NCBI GenBank assembly: GCA_003646705.1
Contig: QMLK01000032.1
Coordinates: forward strand, 1-8,243
From: Deltaproteobacteria bacterium
Lineage (GTDB): Bacteria; Desulfobacterota; B13-G15
DNA: 8,243 nucleotides
Direction of reading: 5' to 3'
The notes below the pieces were generated by a model. The model ran no database searches and was not told the DNA's origin. It saw nothing but the letters and a program-made list of their open reading frames with translations. The position numbers and the translations under genes are program-made. Shown in pieces: positions 1 through 6,800 of the stretch; the first letter of the stretch is position 1, and each line of letters begins with the position of its first letter.

Positions 1-21
1 CCCCTCAGCGAAAACTCGGCC

Positions 22-48
22 TTGACAAAGTTCCGGAGCCCGTATAAT
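22..48 (+). promoter_or_regulatory. Sigma-70-type promoter of the TRAP/dehydratase operon
   Basis: A perfect -35 hexamer TTGACA (22-27) is followed by a perfect -10 hexamer TATAAT (43-48). The spacer is 15 bp, shorter than the preferred 17; reading the -10 as TAATTA (45-50) would give 17 bp. The -10 overlaps an 8-bp perfect palindrome ATAATTAT (44-51), which is AT-rich and may be chance. Transcription would start near 55, leaving about 135 nt of leader before dctP. It is the only convincing promoter upstream of the plus-strand genes and lies in a locally AT-rich patch of otherwise GC-rich DNA. The assignment rests on hexamer match and position only. Confidence 0.6.
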
Positions 49-54
49 TATTAG

Positions 55-191
55 CTCTCGAAGAAAGCTGTTTTATTTGAAAGGGGGTGAAAGATAGGCG
101 AATCGGGATGAAGGGAAAGGTTAGAAGGCGTTATCTGGAGGGTCAAGCTTTAAAACAAGATGACATTAAATAATGCAAGGAGGGAGGGGAA
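55..191 (+). other. 5' leader of the dctP transcript
   Basis: Non-coding leader between the predicted promoter and dctP. It holds a small imperfect hairpin near the transcript 5' end (AGCT 53-56 pairing with AGCT 66-69). It also holds a purine-rich AAAGGGGGTG (80-89) that looks like a Shine-Dalgarno site but has no start codon at normal distance. The true dctP ribosome binding site is AAGGAGG (177-183). A 21-codon ATG frame (108-173) ends just before that site, but its own ribosome site is weak. I recognise no riboswitch class. Confidence 0.4.
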
Positions 192-1217
192 ATGGGAAGG
201 AAGATAGTTTTCATCCTGGTAGCCCTTGCCTTTGCAACCTTCTTAGTCTTCGATTACGGTCTTTGCGCTGGTAAGAAGGTCATCGAGTTAAACTACGCCA
301 ACTTCTTCCCACCCACACACATCCAGGCCAAGCTGGGCGAGAGCTGGATCAAGGAGATAGAGAAGCGCACCGGTGGAAAGGTCAAGATCACCTACTTCCC
401 CGGCGGCGCCCTCCTCAAGGGGAACCAGATCTACGACGGAGTGATCAAAGGGGTGGCGGACATCGGGATGAGCTGCTTCGCCTACACGAGGGGGCGTTTC
501 CCCGCCATCGAGGCCATCGACCTGCCCATGGGTTACCCCAGCGGAAAGGTGGCCACCCGGGTGATCAACGAGTTCTACAAGAAGTTCCGCCCCAAAGAGC
601 TGGATGAGGTGAAGGTGCTGTACCTTCACGCCCATGGGCCGGGGCTGCTCCACAGCAAGAAGGCCGTCTACAAGATGGAGGACCTGAAGGGGCTCAAGAT
701 CCGCTCCACCGGCTTTAGCGCCAAGGTGGCCAAGGCCTTGGGGGCGGTGCCTGTGGCCATGCCTCAAGGCGGGACCTATGAGGCCCTGCAGAAGGGGGTG
801 GTGGACGCCACCTTCAGCCCCATGGAGGTGCTCAAGGGCTGGAAGCAAGCAGAGGTGATCAAGTACACGGTGGAGTGCTACAGCATCGGCTACACCACCG
901 GTATGTTCGTGGTCATGAACAAGAGGAAGTGGAACTCCCTGCCGGAGGACATCCAGAAGGTCTTCGAGGAGGTGAGCGAGGAGTGGATCGCCAAGCACGG
1001 CGATGCCTGGGACGCCAGCGACGCGGAGGGCCGCAAGTTCACCCTCAGCCTCGGCAACAAGATCATCCCTCTGTCAGCCTCTGAGAGCGCCCGCTGGGCC
1101 AAGGCGGTTCGGCCGGTCATCGACGAGTACGTAGCCGGGGTCGAGAAGAAAGGCCTGCCTGGCAAGGAGTACGTCGAGGCCATAAGGAACCTGATAAAGA
1201 AGTGCGGAGGAAAGTAG
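192..1217 (+). CDS. dctP: TRAP transporter periplasmic substrate-binding protein, DctP family
   Basis: Extracytoplasmic solute receptor (PF03480) of a tripartite ATP-independent periplasmic transporter; it would capture an organic acid in the periplasm and deliver it to DctQM for ion-driven uptake. The 341-residue length is normal for the family. Residues 1-26 form a signal peptide: basic MGRK, a hydrophobic stretch, and probable cleavage after LCA. The mature part shows the family pattern: a GG-rich segment after the first strand (KITYFPGGALL, 65-75), repeated GV.KGVADIG (83-92), and DLKGLKIRSTG (164-174), whose Arg171 aligns with the arginine that in characterised DctP proteins salt-bridges the substrate carboxylate. 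A further motif is ALQKGVVDATFSP (198-210). The ATG is set by AAGGAGG (177-183), 8 nt upstream. The ligand cannot be deduced from sequence, but Arg171 supports a carboxylate. A hairpin separates it from dctQ. Confidence 0.95.
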   Translation: MGRKIVFILVALAFATFLVFDYGLCAGKKVIELNYANFFPPTHIQAKLGESWIKEIEKRTGGKVKITYFPGGALLKGNQIYDGVIKGVADIGMSCFAYTRGRFPAIEAIDLPMGYPSGKVATRVINEFYKKFRPKELDEVKVLYLHAHGPGLLHSKKAVYKMEDLKGLKIRSTGFSAKVAKALGAVPVAMPQGGTYEALQKGVVDATFSPMEVLKGWKQAEVIKYTVECYSIGYTTGMFVVMNKRKWNSLPEDIQKVFEEVSEEWIAKHGDAWDASDAEGRKFTLSLGNKIIPLSASESARWAKAVRPVIDEYVAGVEKKGLPGKEYVEAIRNLIKKCGGK

Positions 1218-1244
1218 GAGGAGCGAAATCCACTATGGCTTAGG

Positions 1245-1285
1245 GAAGGGGGTGGCGGGAGAACTCGTCGCCCCCTTCTTATGTT
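1245..1285 (+). terminator. Attenuator-like hairpin between dctP and dctQ
   Basis: The 80-nt gap between dctP and dctQ contains a near-continuous inverted repeat. Positions 1245-1259 pair with 1264-1278: 15 bp including three G-U pairs, eight perfect outer pairs (GAAGGGGG with CCCCCTTC) and a 4-nt AGAA loop. It is followed by a short T-rich but interrupted tail (TTATGTT, 1279-1285). This is a weak intrinsic terminator or an mRNA-stabilising stem. Because dctQ follows only 12 nt after the tail without an evident promoter, partial read-through is the likely role. That would give more binding protein than membrane subunits, a stoichiometry known for binding-protein transporters. Confidence 0.6.
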
Positions 1286-1297
1286 AGGGAGCAAGGG

Positions 1298-1801
1298 ATG
1301 CTTGATCTATTGCGCTTTATAAAGCGGCTGTCGAGGGTCTTGAACTGGGTGGCGGGTTGGAGCCTCGTCGGCATGACGGCCCTTACCTGCGCAGACGTGA
1401 TTCTCAGGTGCTTTCGCCGCCCCATCCTCGGGACCTACGAGATCGTCGGCTTCCTAGGGGCGGTGGTCATCTCCTTCGCCCTGGCCGAGACCACCCTTGA
1501 ACGGGGCCATGTGGCGGTGGAGGTCGTGGTCTCACGGCTCCCCCTCAAGATCCAGGGGATCATCTACCTCATCACCCACCTCATGGGCATAGGCCTCTTT
1601 CTGCTCATCGCCTACGAGTGCTGGTCTTACGGGAACGACCTGAAGGCCAGTGGTGAGGTATCCCTTACCCTGAAGCTTCCCTTCTTCCCCGTGTTGTACG
1701 GCATATCGTTCTCCGCCTTGGTAGTCTCTCTCATACTCCTCGGGGACATCTTTCTCATGCTCGCCAGAGGCCCCGGGGAATGGTACCGTTGGGAGGAATG
1801 A
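1298..1801 (+). CDS. dctQ: TRAP transporter small membrane subunit, DctQ family
   Basis: Four-helix membrane subunit (PF04290) that pairs with DctM in the inner membrane and helps dock the substrate-loaded DctP. The 167-residue protein has hydrophobic segments at about 14-36, 47-65, 87-108 and 129-155, the expected topology. It carries the family hallmark between helices 2 and 3: GTYEIVGFLG (45-54), then ALAETTLERGHVAVEVVV (61-78). The C-terminus GPGEWYRWEE is hydrophilic. The ATG at 1298 has AGGGAG (1286-1291) 6 nt upstream. The stop overlaps the intergenic base before dctM, and the ribosome site of dctM lies within the end of this gene, so the two membrane subunits are probably translationally coupled. 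Separate dctQ and dctM genes, not a DctQM fusion. Confidence 0.93.
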   Translation: MLDLLRFIKRLSRVLNWVAGWSLVGMTALTCADVILRCFRRPILGTYEIVGFLGAVVISFALAETTLERGHVAVEVVVSRLPLKIQGIIYLITHLMGIGLFLLIAYECWSYGNDLKASGEVSLTLKLPFFPVLYGISFSALVVSLILLGDIFLMLARGPGEWYRWEE

Positions 1802-1802
1802 C

Positions 1803-3104
1803 ATGGACCCGACCACTTTGGGCCTCATCGGTATCGTAGTCCTGATCGTGCTTCTTTTCTCAAGGATGCCCGTAGGCTTCGTCATGGCCCTGGTGGGCTT
1901 CGTCGGATTCAGTTACATGGTCAACCTGGAGGCAGGGTTGAGCCTCCTGGCCAAGGACATCTTCGCCATCTTCGGCTCCTACAGCCTCACGGTGGTGCCG
2001 CTCTTCATCTTCATGGGACAGGTGGCCTTCCACGCCGGCATCAGCCGCAGGCTCTACGACACCGCTTACACCTTCTTCGGCCACTATCCTGGGGGGTTGG
2101 CCATGGCCACCGTGGGGGCCTGTGCCGGGTTTGCGGCCATCTGCGGCTCCACCAACGCCTCGGCCGCCACCATGGCCACGGTGGCCCTGCCGGAGATGAA
2201 GCGTTTTCGCTACGATAGCCGCCTGGCCACCGGCACCGTGGCAGCGGGGGGCAGCCTCGGGATCCTCATCCCACCGAGCGTCATCTTCATCATCTACGGC
2301 ATCATGACGGAGCAGTCCATCGGGAAGCTCTTCATCGCAGGGATCATCCCCGGGCTCATCCTGGCCGGTCTCTTCTGTCTGACCATCTACATCTGGGCCA
2401 AGGTCAACCCCGGGGTAGCCCCGAGGGGCTCCAGGGCCGCCTGGAAGGAGAGGCTCCGATCCCTGAGCGGTGTGGCGGAGACCCTCACCCTCTTCATGCT
2501 GGTCATGGGTGGGCTCTTCGCCGGCTTCTTCACCCCCACCGAAGCGGGGGCCGTGGGGGCAGGAGGGGCCATAGTATTGGCCATCTTGCGCCGGAGGTTG
2601 AGCTGGCAGGGCTTCATCCAGGCGATGCTCGAGAGCACCCGGATCTCGTGCATGGTGCTGCTGATAGTGGCCGGGGCCACCATCTTCGGCCACTTCTTAG
2701 CCATCACGAGGATCCCCTACGCCTTGGCCAAGTGGGTAGCGGAGTTGCCCCTGCCCCATTGGGCCATCATGGCGGTGATCATCGGTGTATATCTGATCGG
2801 GGGCTGCTTCCTGGACGCCCTGGCCCTGATCCTGCTGACCATACCCATCTTCTATCCCGTGGTCACATCCATGGGTTACGACCCCATCTGGTTCGGGGTG
2901 ATCATCGTGTTGGTGACCCAGATGGGGGTGATCACACCACCGGTGGGGGTCAACGTCTACGTGGTCAGCGGCGTGGCCAAGGAGGTACCCTTGGAGGAGA
3001 TCTTCAAGGGTGCCCTACCCTTCCTGGCCGCCTTGATAGCGACGTCCCTGATCCTCATCCCCTTCCCAAAACTGGCCCTCTTCTTGCCAAGCTTGATGAG
3101 ATAA
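1803..3104 (+). CDS. dctM: TRAP transporter large permease subunit, DctM family
   Basis: Large membrane subunit (PF06808), the ion-coupled transport channel of the TRAP system and a member of the ion transporter superfamily. The 433 residues match the family length and are hydrophobic throughout, with about a dozen membrane segments. Characteristic motifs are in order: SRMPVGFVMALVG (20-32), PLFIFMGQ (66-73), ICGSTNASAATMA (113-125), the first re-entrant hairpin GGSLGILIPPSV (149-160), FTPTEAGAVGA (243-253), the GGCFLDALALILLTIPI stretch (333-349), and the second hairpin GVITPPVGVNVYVV (375-388). The ATG at 1803 follows the dctQ stop by one base, with GGGAGG at 1791-1796. It leads with only a short gap into the dehydratase-like pair, suggesting that transport and CoA-thioester chemistry serve the same compound. 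Confidence 0.96.
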   Translation: MDPTTLGLIGIVVLIVLLFSRMPVGFVMALVGFVGFSYMVNLEAGLSLLAKDIFAIFGSYSLTVVPLFIFMGQVAFHAGISRRLYDTAYTFFGHYPGGLAMATVGACAGFAAICGSTNASAATMATVALPEMKRFRYDSRLATGTVAAGGSLGILIPPSVIFIIYGIMTEQSIGKLFIAGIIPGLILAGLFCLTIYIWAKVNPGVAPRGSRAAWKERLRSLSGVAETLTLFMLVMGGLFAGFFTPTEAGAVGAGGAIVLAILRRRLSWQGFIQAMLESTRISCMVLLIVAGATIFGHFLAITRIPYALAKWVAELPLPHWAIMAVIIGVYLIGGCFLDALALILLTIPIFYPVVTSMGYDPIWFGVIIVLVTQMGVITPPVGVNVYVVSGVAKEVPLEEIFKGALPFLAALIATSLILIPFPKLALFLPSLMR

Positions 3105-3109
3105 GGAGG
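3103..3109 (+). promoter_or_regulatory. Shine-Dalgarno site deciding the start of the first dehydratase subunit
   Basis: AAGGAGG overlaps the dctM stop codon (TAA, 3102-3104). Two adjacent in-frame starts follow: GTG at 3112 (only 2 nt away) and ATG at 3115 (5 nt away). The spacing favours ATG 3115. Confidence 0.7.
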
Positions 3110-3114
3110 AAGTG

Positions 3115-4248
3115 ATGAAGGAAAGGCTCCTTGAGAGGCTACTGGAGGTGGCCAACAAACCCTTCGAGGCCCTGAAGGACCTCCGGGCGAAGAAGAAGGT
3201 CATCGGGAGCACCCTGGCAGATGTGCCCGAAGAGTTGATCCACGCCGCAGGCCTACACCCCTTCCTGATCCTGGGCACCAACGAACCCATCAGGGTATCG
3301 GCGGCCCTGATGCCTGATAACTGCTGTTCCCTGGCCCGCAGCAATCTGGAGCTGGTGCTCGCCTATCAGCCGGACTTCTTCGACGGCTTCGTGCTCTCAC
3401 AGGTCTGCGATACCACGCAGCACCTGTGCGATATCTGGAAACGGCGGTTCCAAGACCGCTACTTCGAGAACTTCTTGGCCCCCCGTCAGGTCTCAAGGCC
3501 GAGCGCCAGGCAATGGGTGGCCGTGGAGATGAGGCGCCTGAGGGAAAGCCTCGGCCGTTACGCCGGTAGGGCCATAACGGATGATGACCTTCGGCGGAGC
3601 ATCCGTCTCTTCAACGAAAACAGGGCCTTGCTCAGGAGGCTATACGACGTGAAGCGCCGAGCCCCGGGGCTGTTCTCGAACCGCGAGTTCTTCGACGTGG
3701 TGAAGGCCGCCTTCTTCATGGATCGGTCCGAGCACACCGAACTGCTCAAGCCCTTGGTGCAATGGGCCGAAGGGGAGGCGGAGAAGGGAGCCGCTGATGG
3801 GCACTTTCCCGCCGTAGTGGCCGGCATCGTGGTGGAGCCCCCCCAGATCTACGACCTGCTCGACGAGGTAGGGGCCAACGTCGTGGCCGACAACCTGCCC
3901 ACGGCATCCCGCTACATCTATTACGACGTCTCAGAGGAGGGGGACCCCATCGAGGCCATGGCCGAGCGGCACGTCTCCAGACCCAACTTCAGCCCCATCA
4001 ACGACCAGGTGGAGCGGATATACACGGACTTGATCGAGCTTTACAGGGAGTACGCAGCCCAGGCCATCTTCTACATCCACATAAAGTACTGCGAGTCCCA
4101 AGACTACGACCTGCCCGACATAAAGCGGAAGATGCGTGAAGAGGGGATACCGATGCTGGTGGTCGAGACCGAGTACCAGAGCACCCACCTCGCCCTTATG
4201 AAGACCCGCATCGAGGCCTTCTGCGAGGCGGTATTGGGGAGGGTATGA
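3115..4248 (+). CDS. 2-hydroxyacyl-CoA dehydratase / benzoyl-CoA reductase family, smaller subunit (BcrC/HgdB-like)
   Basis: Member of PF06050, iron-sulfur subunits that perform radical dehydration of (R)-2-hydroxyacyl-CoA or ATP-driven reduction of aromatic acyl-CoA after electron transfer from an ATPase activator. It is 377 residues from ATG 3115 (378 from GTG 3112), a normal length. Family hallmarks seen: VPEELIHAAGLHPF (37-50); PDNCCSLARSNLEL (67-80); GFVLSQVCDTTQHLCDIWK (91-109), close to the CD..R.L...W pattern; and KYCESQDYDLPDIKRKM followed by GIPMLVVETEY (324-354). Three cysteine positions, C70 or C71, C98 and C326, are the likely ligands of one iron-sulfur cluster, as in HgdB and BcrC. 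Its stop overlaps the next start (ATGA at 4245-4248), as expected for heterodimer partners. Which acyl-CoA it uses cannot be told, and no activator gene is present in the window. Confidence 0.85.
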   Translation: MKERLLERLLEVANKPFEALKDLRAKKKVIGSTLADVPEELIHAAGLHPFLILGTNEPIRVSAALMPDNCCSLARSNLELVLAYQPDFFDGFVLSQVCDTTQHLCDIWKRRFQDRYFENFLAPRQVSRPSARQWVAVEMRRLRESLGRYAGRAITDDDLRRSIRLFNENRALLRRLYDVKRRAPGLFSNREFFDVVKAAFFMDRSEHTELLKPLVQWAEGEAEKGAADGHFPAVVAGIVVEPPQIYDLLDEVGANVVADNLPTASRYIYYDVSEEGDPIEAMAERHVSRPNFSPINDQVERIYTDLIELYREYAAQAIFYIHIKYCESQDYDLPDIKRKMREEGIPMLVVETEYQSTHLALMKTRIEAFCEAVLGRV

Positions 4249-5468
4249 CCATGCAAGGGGAAAAACCGAAGAGCGCCAAGGAGCTGGCCAAGGAGCTCAC
4301 CGCTCAGTACCTGGAGGAGGCCCGAACTGCCCACGAACACGGCAAATACGTGGCCTACACCACAGCTGTCTCCCCCGTGGAGATCTTCGTGGCCCACGAC
4401 ATCATACCCATCTACCCCGAGAACCACTCCGTGGCCTGCATCACTAAGAGGCTCTGCACGGAGCTGTCCGAGGCCATGGAGAACGAGGGCTACACCTCCC
4501 ACCTCTGCGCTTACGCCCGATGCGACCTGGGATACCGCCTTGTGGGCAAGAGCCCCATGGGGGGCATCCCCGACCCCGATTTCCTGCTGGCCTGTAACGC
4601 CCAATGCTTCACCCTGACCAAGTGGTTCGAGGTGCTCTCCCGACAGTACCGGGTGCCGCTGTTCGTCTTCGACACCCCCCAATGGATAAGGGACCAAGAG
4701 GCCCGAAAGAGCATCCTCCGTTATTGTGTGGAGCAACTGAAGGAGCTCATCTCCGCCCTCGAAGAGCTCACGGGCAAGAGGTTCGACTACGACCGCTTGA
4801 GGGAGGTGGTAAGGCTCTCGGATGAGGCGAGCCGCCTCTATCGGAGGTTCCTCGACATGGCCTCCTACAAGCCCTCTCCCATCACCATCTTCGATGCGCT
4901 GATCCACATGGCCATAACCGTCTATCTGCGCGGCACCCCTCAGGCGGTCCTCTACTATCGGACGCTGGTGGACGAGGTGCAGCAGAAGGCCGACCGAGGC
5001 GAGGGAGCCGTACCCAATGAGCGCTTCCGCCTTTACTGGGAGAACCTCCCCATCTGGTTCAAGTTCAGGGACCACTTCAACCTGCTGGCCTCCTATGGGG
5101 CGGCCATCCTTACGTCGCTGTACGTGCACGCCTGGAGCTACGAGTTTGACCTGCAGAAGGACCCCCTCGAGACCTTGGCGGAGAACTACGTCTCGGTCTT
5201 CTCCAACGTGACCCTGGAGGAGCGGGCCGAGATGGCCCTGGACCTCTTCCGACGCTACAGCCTCAACGGCATGATCATGTTCATAAACCGGAGCTGCAAG
5301 GCAGTCTCCTTCGCCGTGCACGAGCTGCGAGACCTGCTCAGCGAGAAGACGGGGATCCCCGCCCTGGTCTTCGAGGCCGACATGGGCGATCCGCGCTTTT
5401 ACTCAGAGGCCCAGATAAGGACCAGGATAGAGGCCTACCTGGAGACCTTGGAGAGGCTCGAAGGTTGA
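4245..5468 (+). CDS. 2-hydroxyacyl-CoA dehydratase / benzoyl-CoA reductase family, larger subunit (BcrB-like)
   Basis: Second PF06050 subunit, partner of the preceding gene in a presumed heterodimer. It has 407 residues from ATG 4245, or 405 from ATG 4251; GGAGG (4238-4242) fits 4251 better, while 4245 gives the ATGA coupling. The N-terminal region [14 protein letters not shown] (35-48), [11 protein letters not shown] (54-64) and [15 protein letters not shown] (82-96) matches the BcrB-type pattern of a conserved proline-glutamate-asparagine-histidine followed by a cysteine motif. Further on are [11 protein letters not shown] (111-121), and near the end [11 protein letters not shown] (346-356), then [29 protein letters not shown] split around 370-398. 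Likely cluster cysteines are C88, C117 or C121, and C351; C93 is an extra cysteine nearby. The order small subunit then large subunit resembles bcrC-bcrB, but bcrA/bcrD do not follow. The substrate is unknown. Confidence 0.85.
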   Translation: MTMQGEKPKSAKELAKELTAQYLEEARTAHEHGKYVAYTTAVSPVEIFVAHDIIPIYPENHSVACITKRLCTELSEAMENEGYTSHLCAYARCDLGYRLVGKSPMGGIPDPDFLLACNAQCFTLTKWFEVLSRQYRVPLFVFDTPQWIRDQEARKSILRYCVEQLKELISALEELTGKRFDYDRLREVVRLSDEASRLYRRFLDMASYKPSPITIFDALIHMAITVYLRGTPQAVLYYRTLVDEVQQKADRGEGAVPNERFRLYWENLPIWFKFRDHFNLLASYGAAILTSLYVHAWSYEFDLQKDPLETLAENYVSVFSNVTLEERAEMALDLFRRYSLNGMIMFINRSCKAVSFAVHELRDLLSEKTGIPALVFEADMGDPRFYSEAQIRTRIEAYLETLERLEG

Positions 5469-5469
5469 G

Positions 5470-6510
5470 ATGGCGAATACGGGCATCGTCAGGGACGAGC
5501 GCTACATGGAACACGATATGGGGCCTTTCCATCCGGAGAGCCCCCAGAGGCTTGAGGCGATATACCGGGCCCTGGAGGAGCTCAAGGGGCGCTACGAGGA
5601 GATCCCACCGCGGCATGCCACCCATGAGGAAGTGGCCCTCATCCACGCCCCCTCCTATATCAAGCGAATAGAGGCCACTGCATCCTCCCCCTATGTCCAG
5701 TTGGACCCGGACACCGCCACGTGCCCCCGAACCTACGAGGTGGCGCTGCTGGCTGTAGGGGGGCTCCTCGAAGCGGTGGATCGCGTCCTGGAGGGAAGGC
5801 TACAGAGCGCCTTCGCCCTGGTGAGGCCCCCGGGGCATCACGCGGAGCGCGACCGCGCCATGGGCTTCTGCATCTTCAACAACGTGGCCATCGCCGCCAG
5901 GTACGCCCAGGGAAAGGGCCTTGAGCGCATCCTGATCGTCGACTGGGACCTGCACCACGGAAACGGCACCCAGCACGCCTTCTGGGAGGACCCCTCGGTC
6001 CTCTACTTCTCCACTCACCAGTTCCCCTATTACCCCGGCTCCGGCCATTGGAAGGAGATAGGGGGCGGTAAGGGGAAAGGGTTCACGGTCAACTGCCCCC
6101 TGAGGGTGGGCCACGACGACCGCGATTACGCCAACATCTTCCGCCACCACCTGAGGCCCATCGCCCTGAAGTTCCGCCCCCAGTTGATCCTGGTCTCGGC
6201 GGGCTTCGACACCTACCACCACGACCCCTTAGGGGGGATGAAGGTCACCGAGAGGGGCTTTGCCCGCCTGATGGACTTGGTGCTGGAGATGGCCCAAGAG
6301 ACCTCAAACCCCGTGGTCTTGACCTTAGAGGGGGGATACCACGTCCAGGGGGTAGCTCGTTCCGTGGTGGAGGTGGTGAGGAGGCTCACAGGGGAGGTCA
6401 ACTTCGACCGCGATCAACTGAGGGAGGAAGAGGACGAGGCCTTCGGGAGGGTAGCGGAGACCCTGGAGAAGTTCAGGGAGCCCCTTCGCCCTTATTGGGA
6501 CTTCGACTGA
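5470..6510 (+). CDS. Zinc-dependent histone-deacetylase-family amidohydrolase (bacterial class II-like/AcuC-like)
   Basis: Arginase/deacetylase-fold hydrolase (PF00850) that removes acyl groups from amines such as acyl-lysine or acylpolyamines. The 346-residue protein is full length. It starts with the family N-terminus [20 protein letters not shown] (5-24), followed by QRLEAI. Active-site elements are complete: RPPGHHAE (119-126) with the His123-His124 pair; [12 protein letters not shown] (157-168), giving Asp158 relay and zinc ligands Asp160 and His162; [14 protein letters not shown] (243-256) with zinc ligand Asp247; and LEGGYH (286-291) with catalytic Tyr290. [12 protein letters not shown] (132-143) and the [14 protein letters not shown] segment (187-200) resemble class II/HDAH enzymes. 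The ATG lies one base after the upstream stop, with GAAGG (5460-5464) as ribosome site, so it is the last gene of the operon. No signal peptide: cytoplasmic. The substrate is uncertain; acyl-lysine on an acyl-CoA synthetase or an acylated metabolite are both possible. Confidence 0.9.
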   Translation: MANTGIVRDERYMEHDMGPFHPESPQRLEAIYRALEELKGRYEEIPPRHATHEEVALIHAPSYIKRIEATASSPYVQLDPDTATCPRTYEVALLAVGGLLEAVDRVLEGRLQSAFALVRPPGHHAERDRAMGFCIFNNVAIAARYAQGKGLERILIVDWDLHHGNGTQHAFWEDPSVLYFSTHQFPYYPGSGHWKEIGGGKGKGFTVNCPLRVGHDDRDYANIFRHHLRPIALKFRPQLILVSAGFDTYHHDPLGGMKVTERGFARLMDLVLEMAQETSNPVVLTLEGGYHVQGVARSVVEVVRRLTGEVNFDRDQLREEEDEAFGRVAETLEKFREPLRPYWDFD

Positions 6511-6790
6511 CCGCCGAACGGTTTATCCGCTCCTTCATCTCCTTTCCGGTCTTGAAACGGGGGAACCTCTTCGGGGGGACATCTATGGGCTCGCCGGTAC
6601 GGGGGTTGCGGCTCCGGTGCCCCTGCTGGGTCCTGACCACGAAGCTGCCGAAACCCCTCACCTCGATCCGTTCACCGCGGGCCAGGGCCTCCTCCAACTC
6701 CTCGAAGACGGTGTCCACGATCACCTTGGCCTCCTTCTGGCTGATCTCCAACCTCTCAGCGAGCCTCTGGACCAGATCCCTCTTGGTCAT
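6473..6790 (-). CDS. HU/IHF-family nucleoid DNA-binding protein
   Basis: Small DNA-bending histone-like protein (PF00216). Residues 1-90 form the complete fold: an N-terminal helical dimerisation part ([20 protein letters not shown], 2-21), then [12 protein letters not shown] (42-53), the DNA-grasping beta arm with [11 protein letters not shown] (59-69) and its intercalating Pro63, and the closing [18 protein letters not shown] (73-90). The single-domain form and arm sequence resemble both HU and IHF-beta, so I give no symbol. A 15-residue tail (91-105, basic then Gly/Pro-containing) exceeds the usual length, and most of it is encoded where the gene overlaps the deacetylase gene. The start is fixed by a GGAGGGGGAG stretch (complement of 6791-6800) directly after the purQ stop, so it is probably co-transcribed with purQ. 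Confidence 0.93.
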   Translation of the reverse strand: MTKRDLVQRLAERLEISQKEAKVIVDTVFEELEEALARGERIEVRGFGSFVVRTQQGHRSRNPRTGEPIDVPPKRFPRFKTGKEMKERINRSAVSRSPNKGEGAP

Positions 6791-6800
6791 CTCCCCCTCC

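Noticed and set aside
249..272. Possible lipoprotein cleavage site at Cys25 of DctP
   Set aside because: The residues before the cysteine (YGL) do not fit the lipobox pattern, which needs Gly, Ala or Ser just before Cys; ordinary signal peptidase cleavage near Ala26 fits better.
288..998. Antisense frame opposite dctP
   Set aside because: Leu/His/Gly-rich shadow of the binding-protein gene without motifs.
1860..2693. Antisense frame opposite dctM
   Set aside because: Rich in Gly, Asp, His and Glu as expected for the complement of a hydrophobic membrane protein gene; no domain and no ribosome site.
4104..5321. Long antisense open frame (405 codons) opposite the two dehydratase subunits
   Set aside because: Composition is an artefact-like run of Gly, Val, Leu, His and Glu with no recognisable motif, and the opposite strand holds two well-supported family members. 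It is an open frame allowed by GC-rich codon usage.
6461..6478. Short inverted repeat spanning the hup stop codon, considered as a bidirectional terminator
   Set aside because: Only a 7-bp stem with one G-U pair and no T-tract on either strand.
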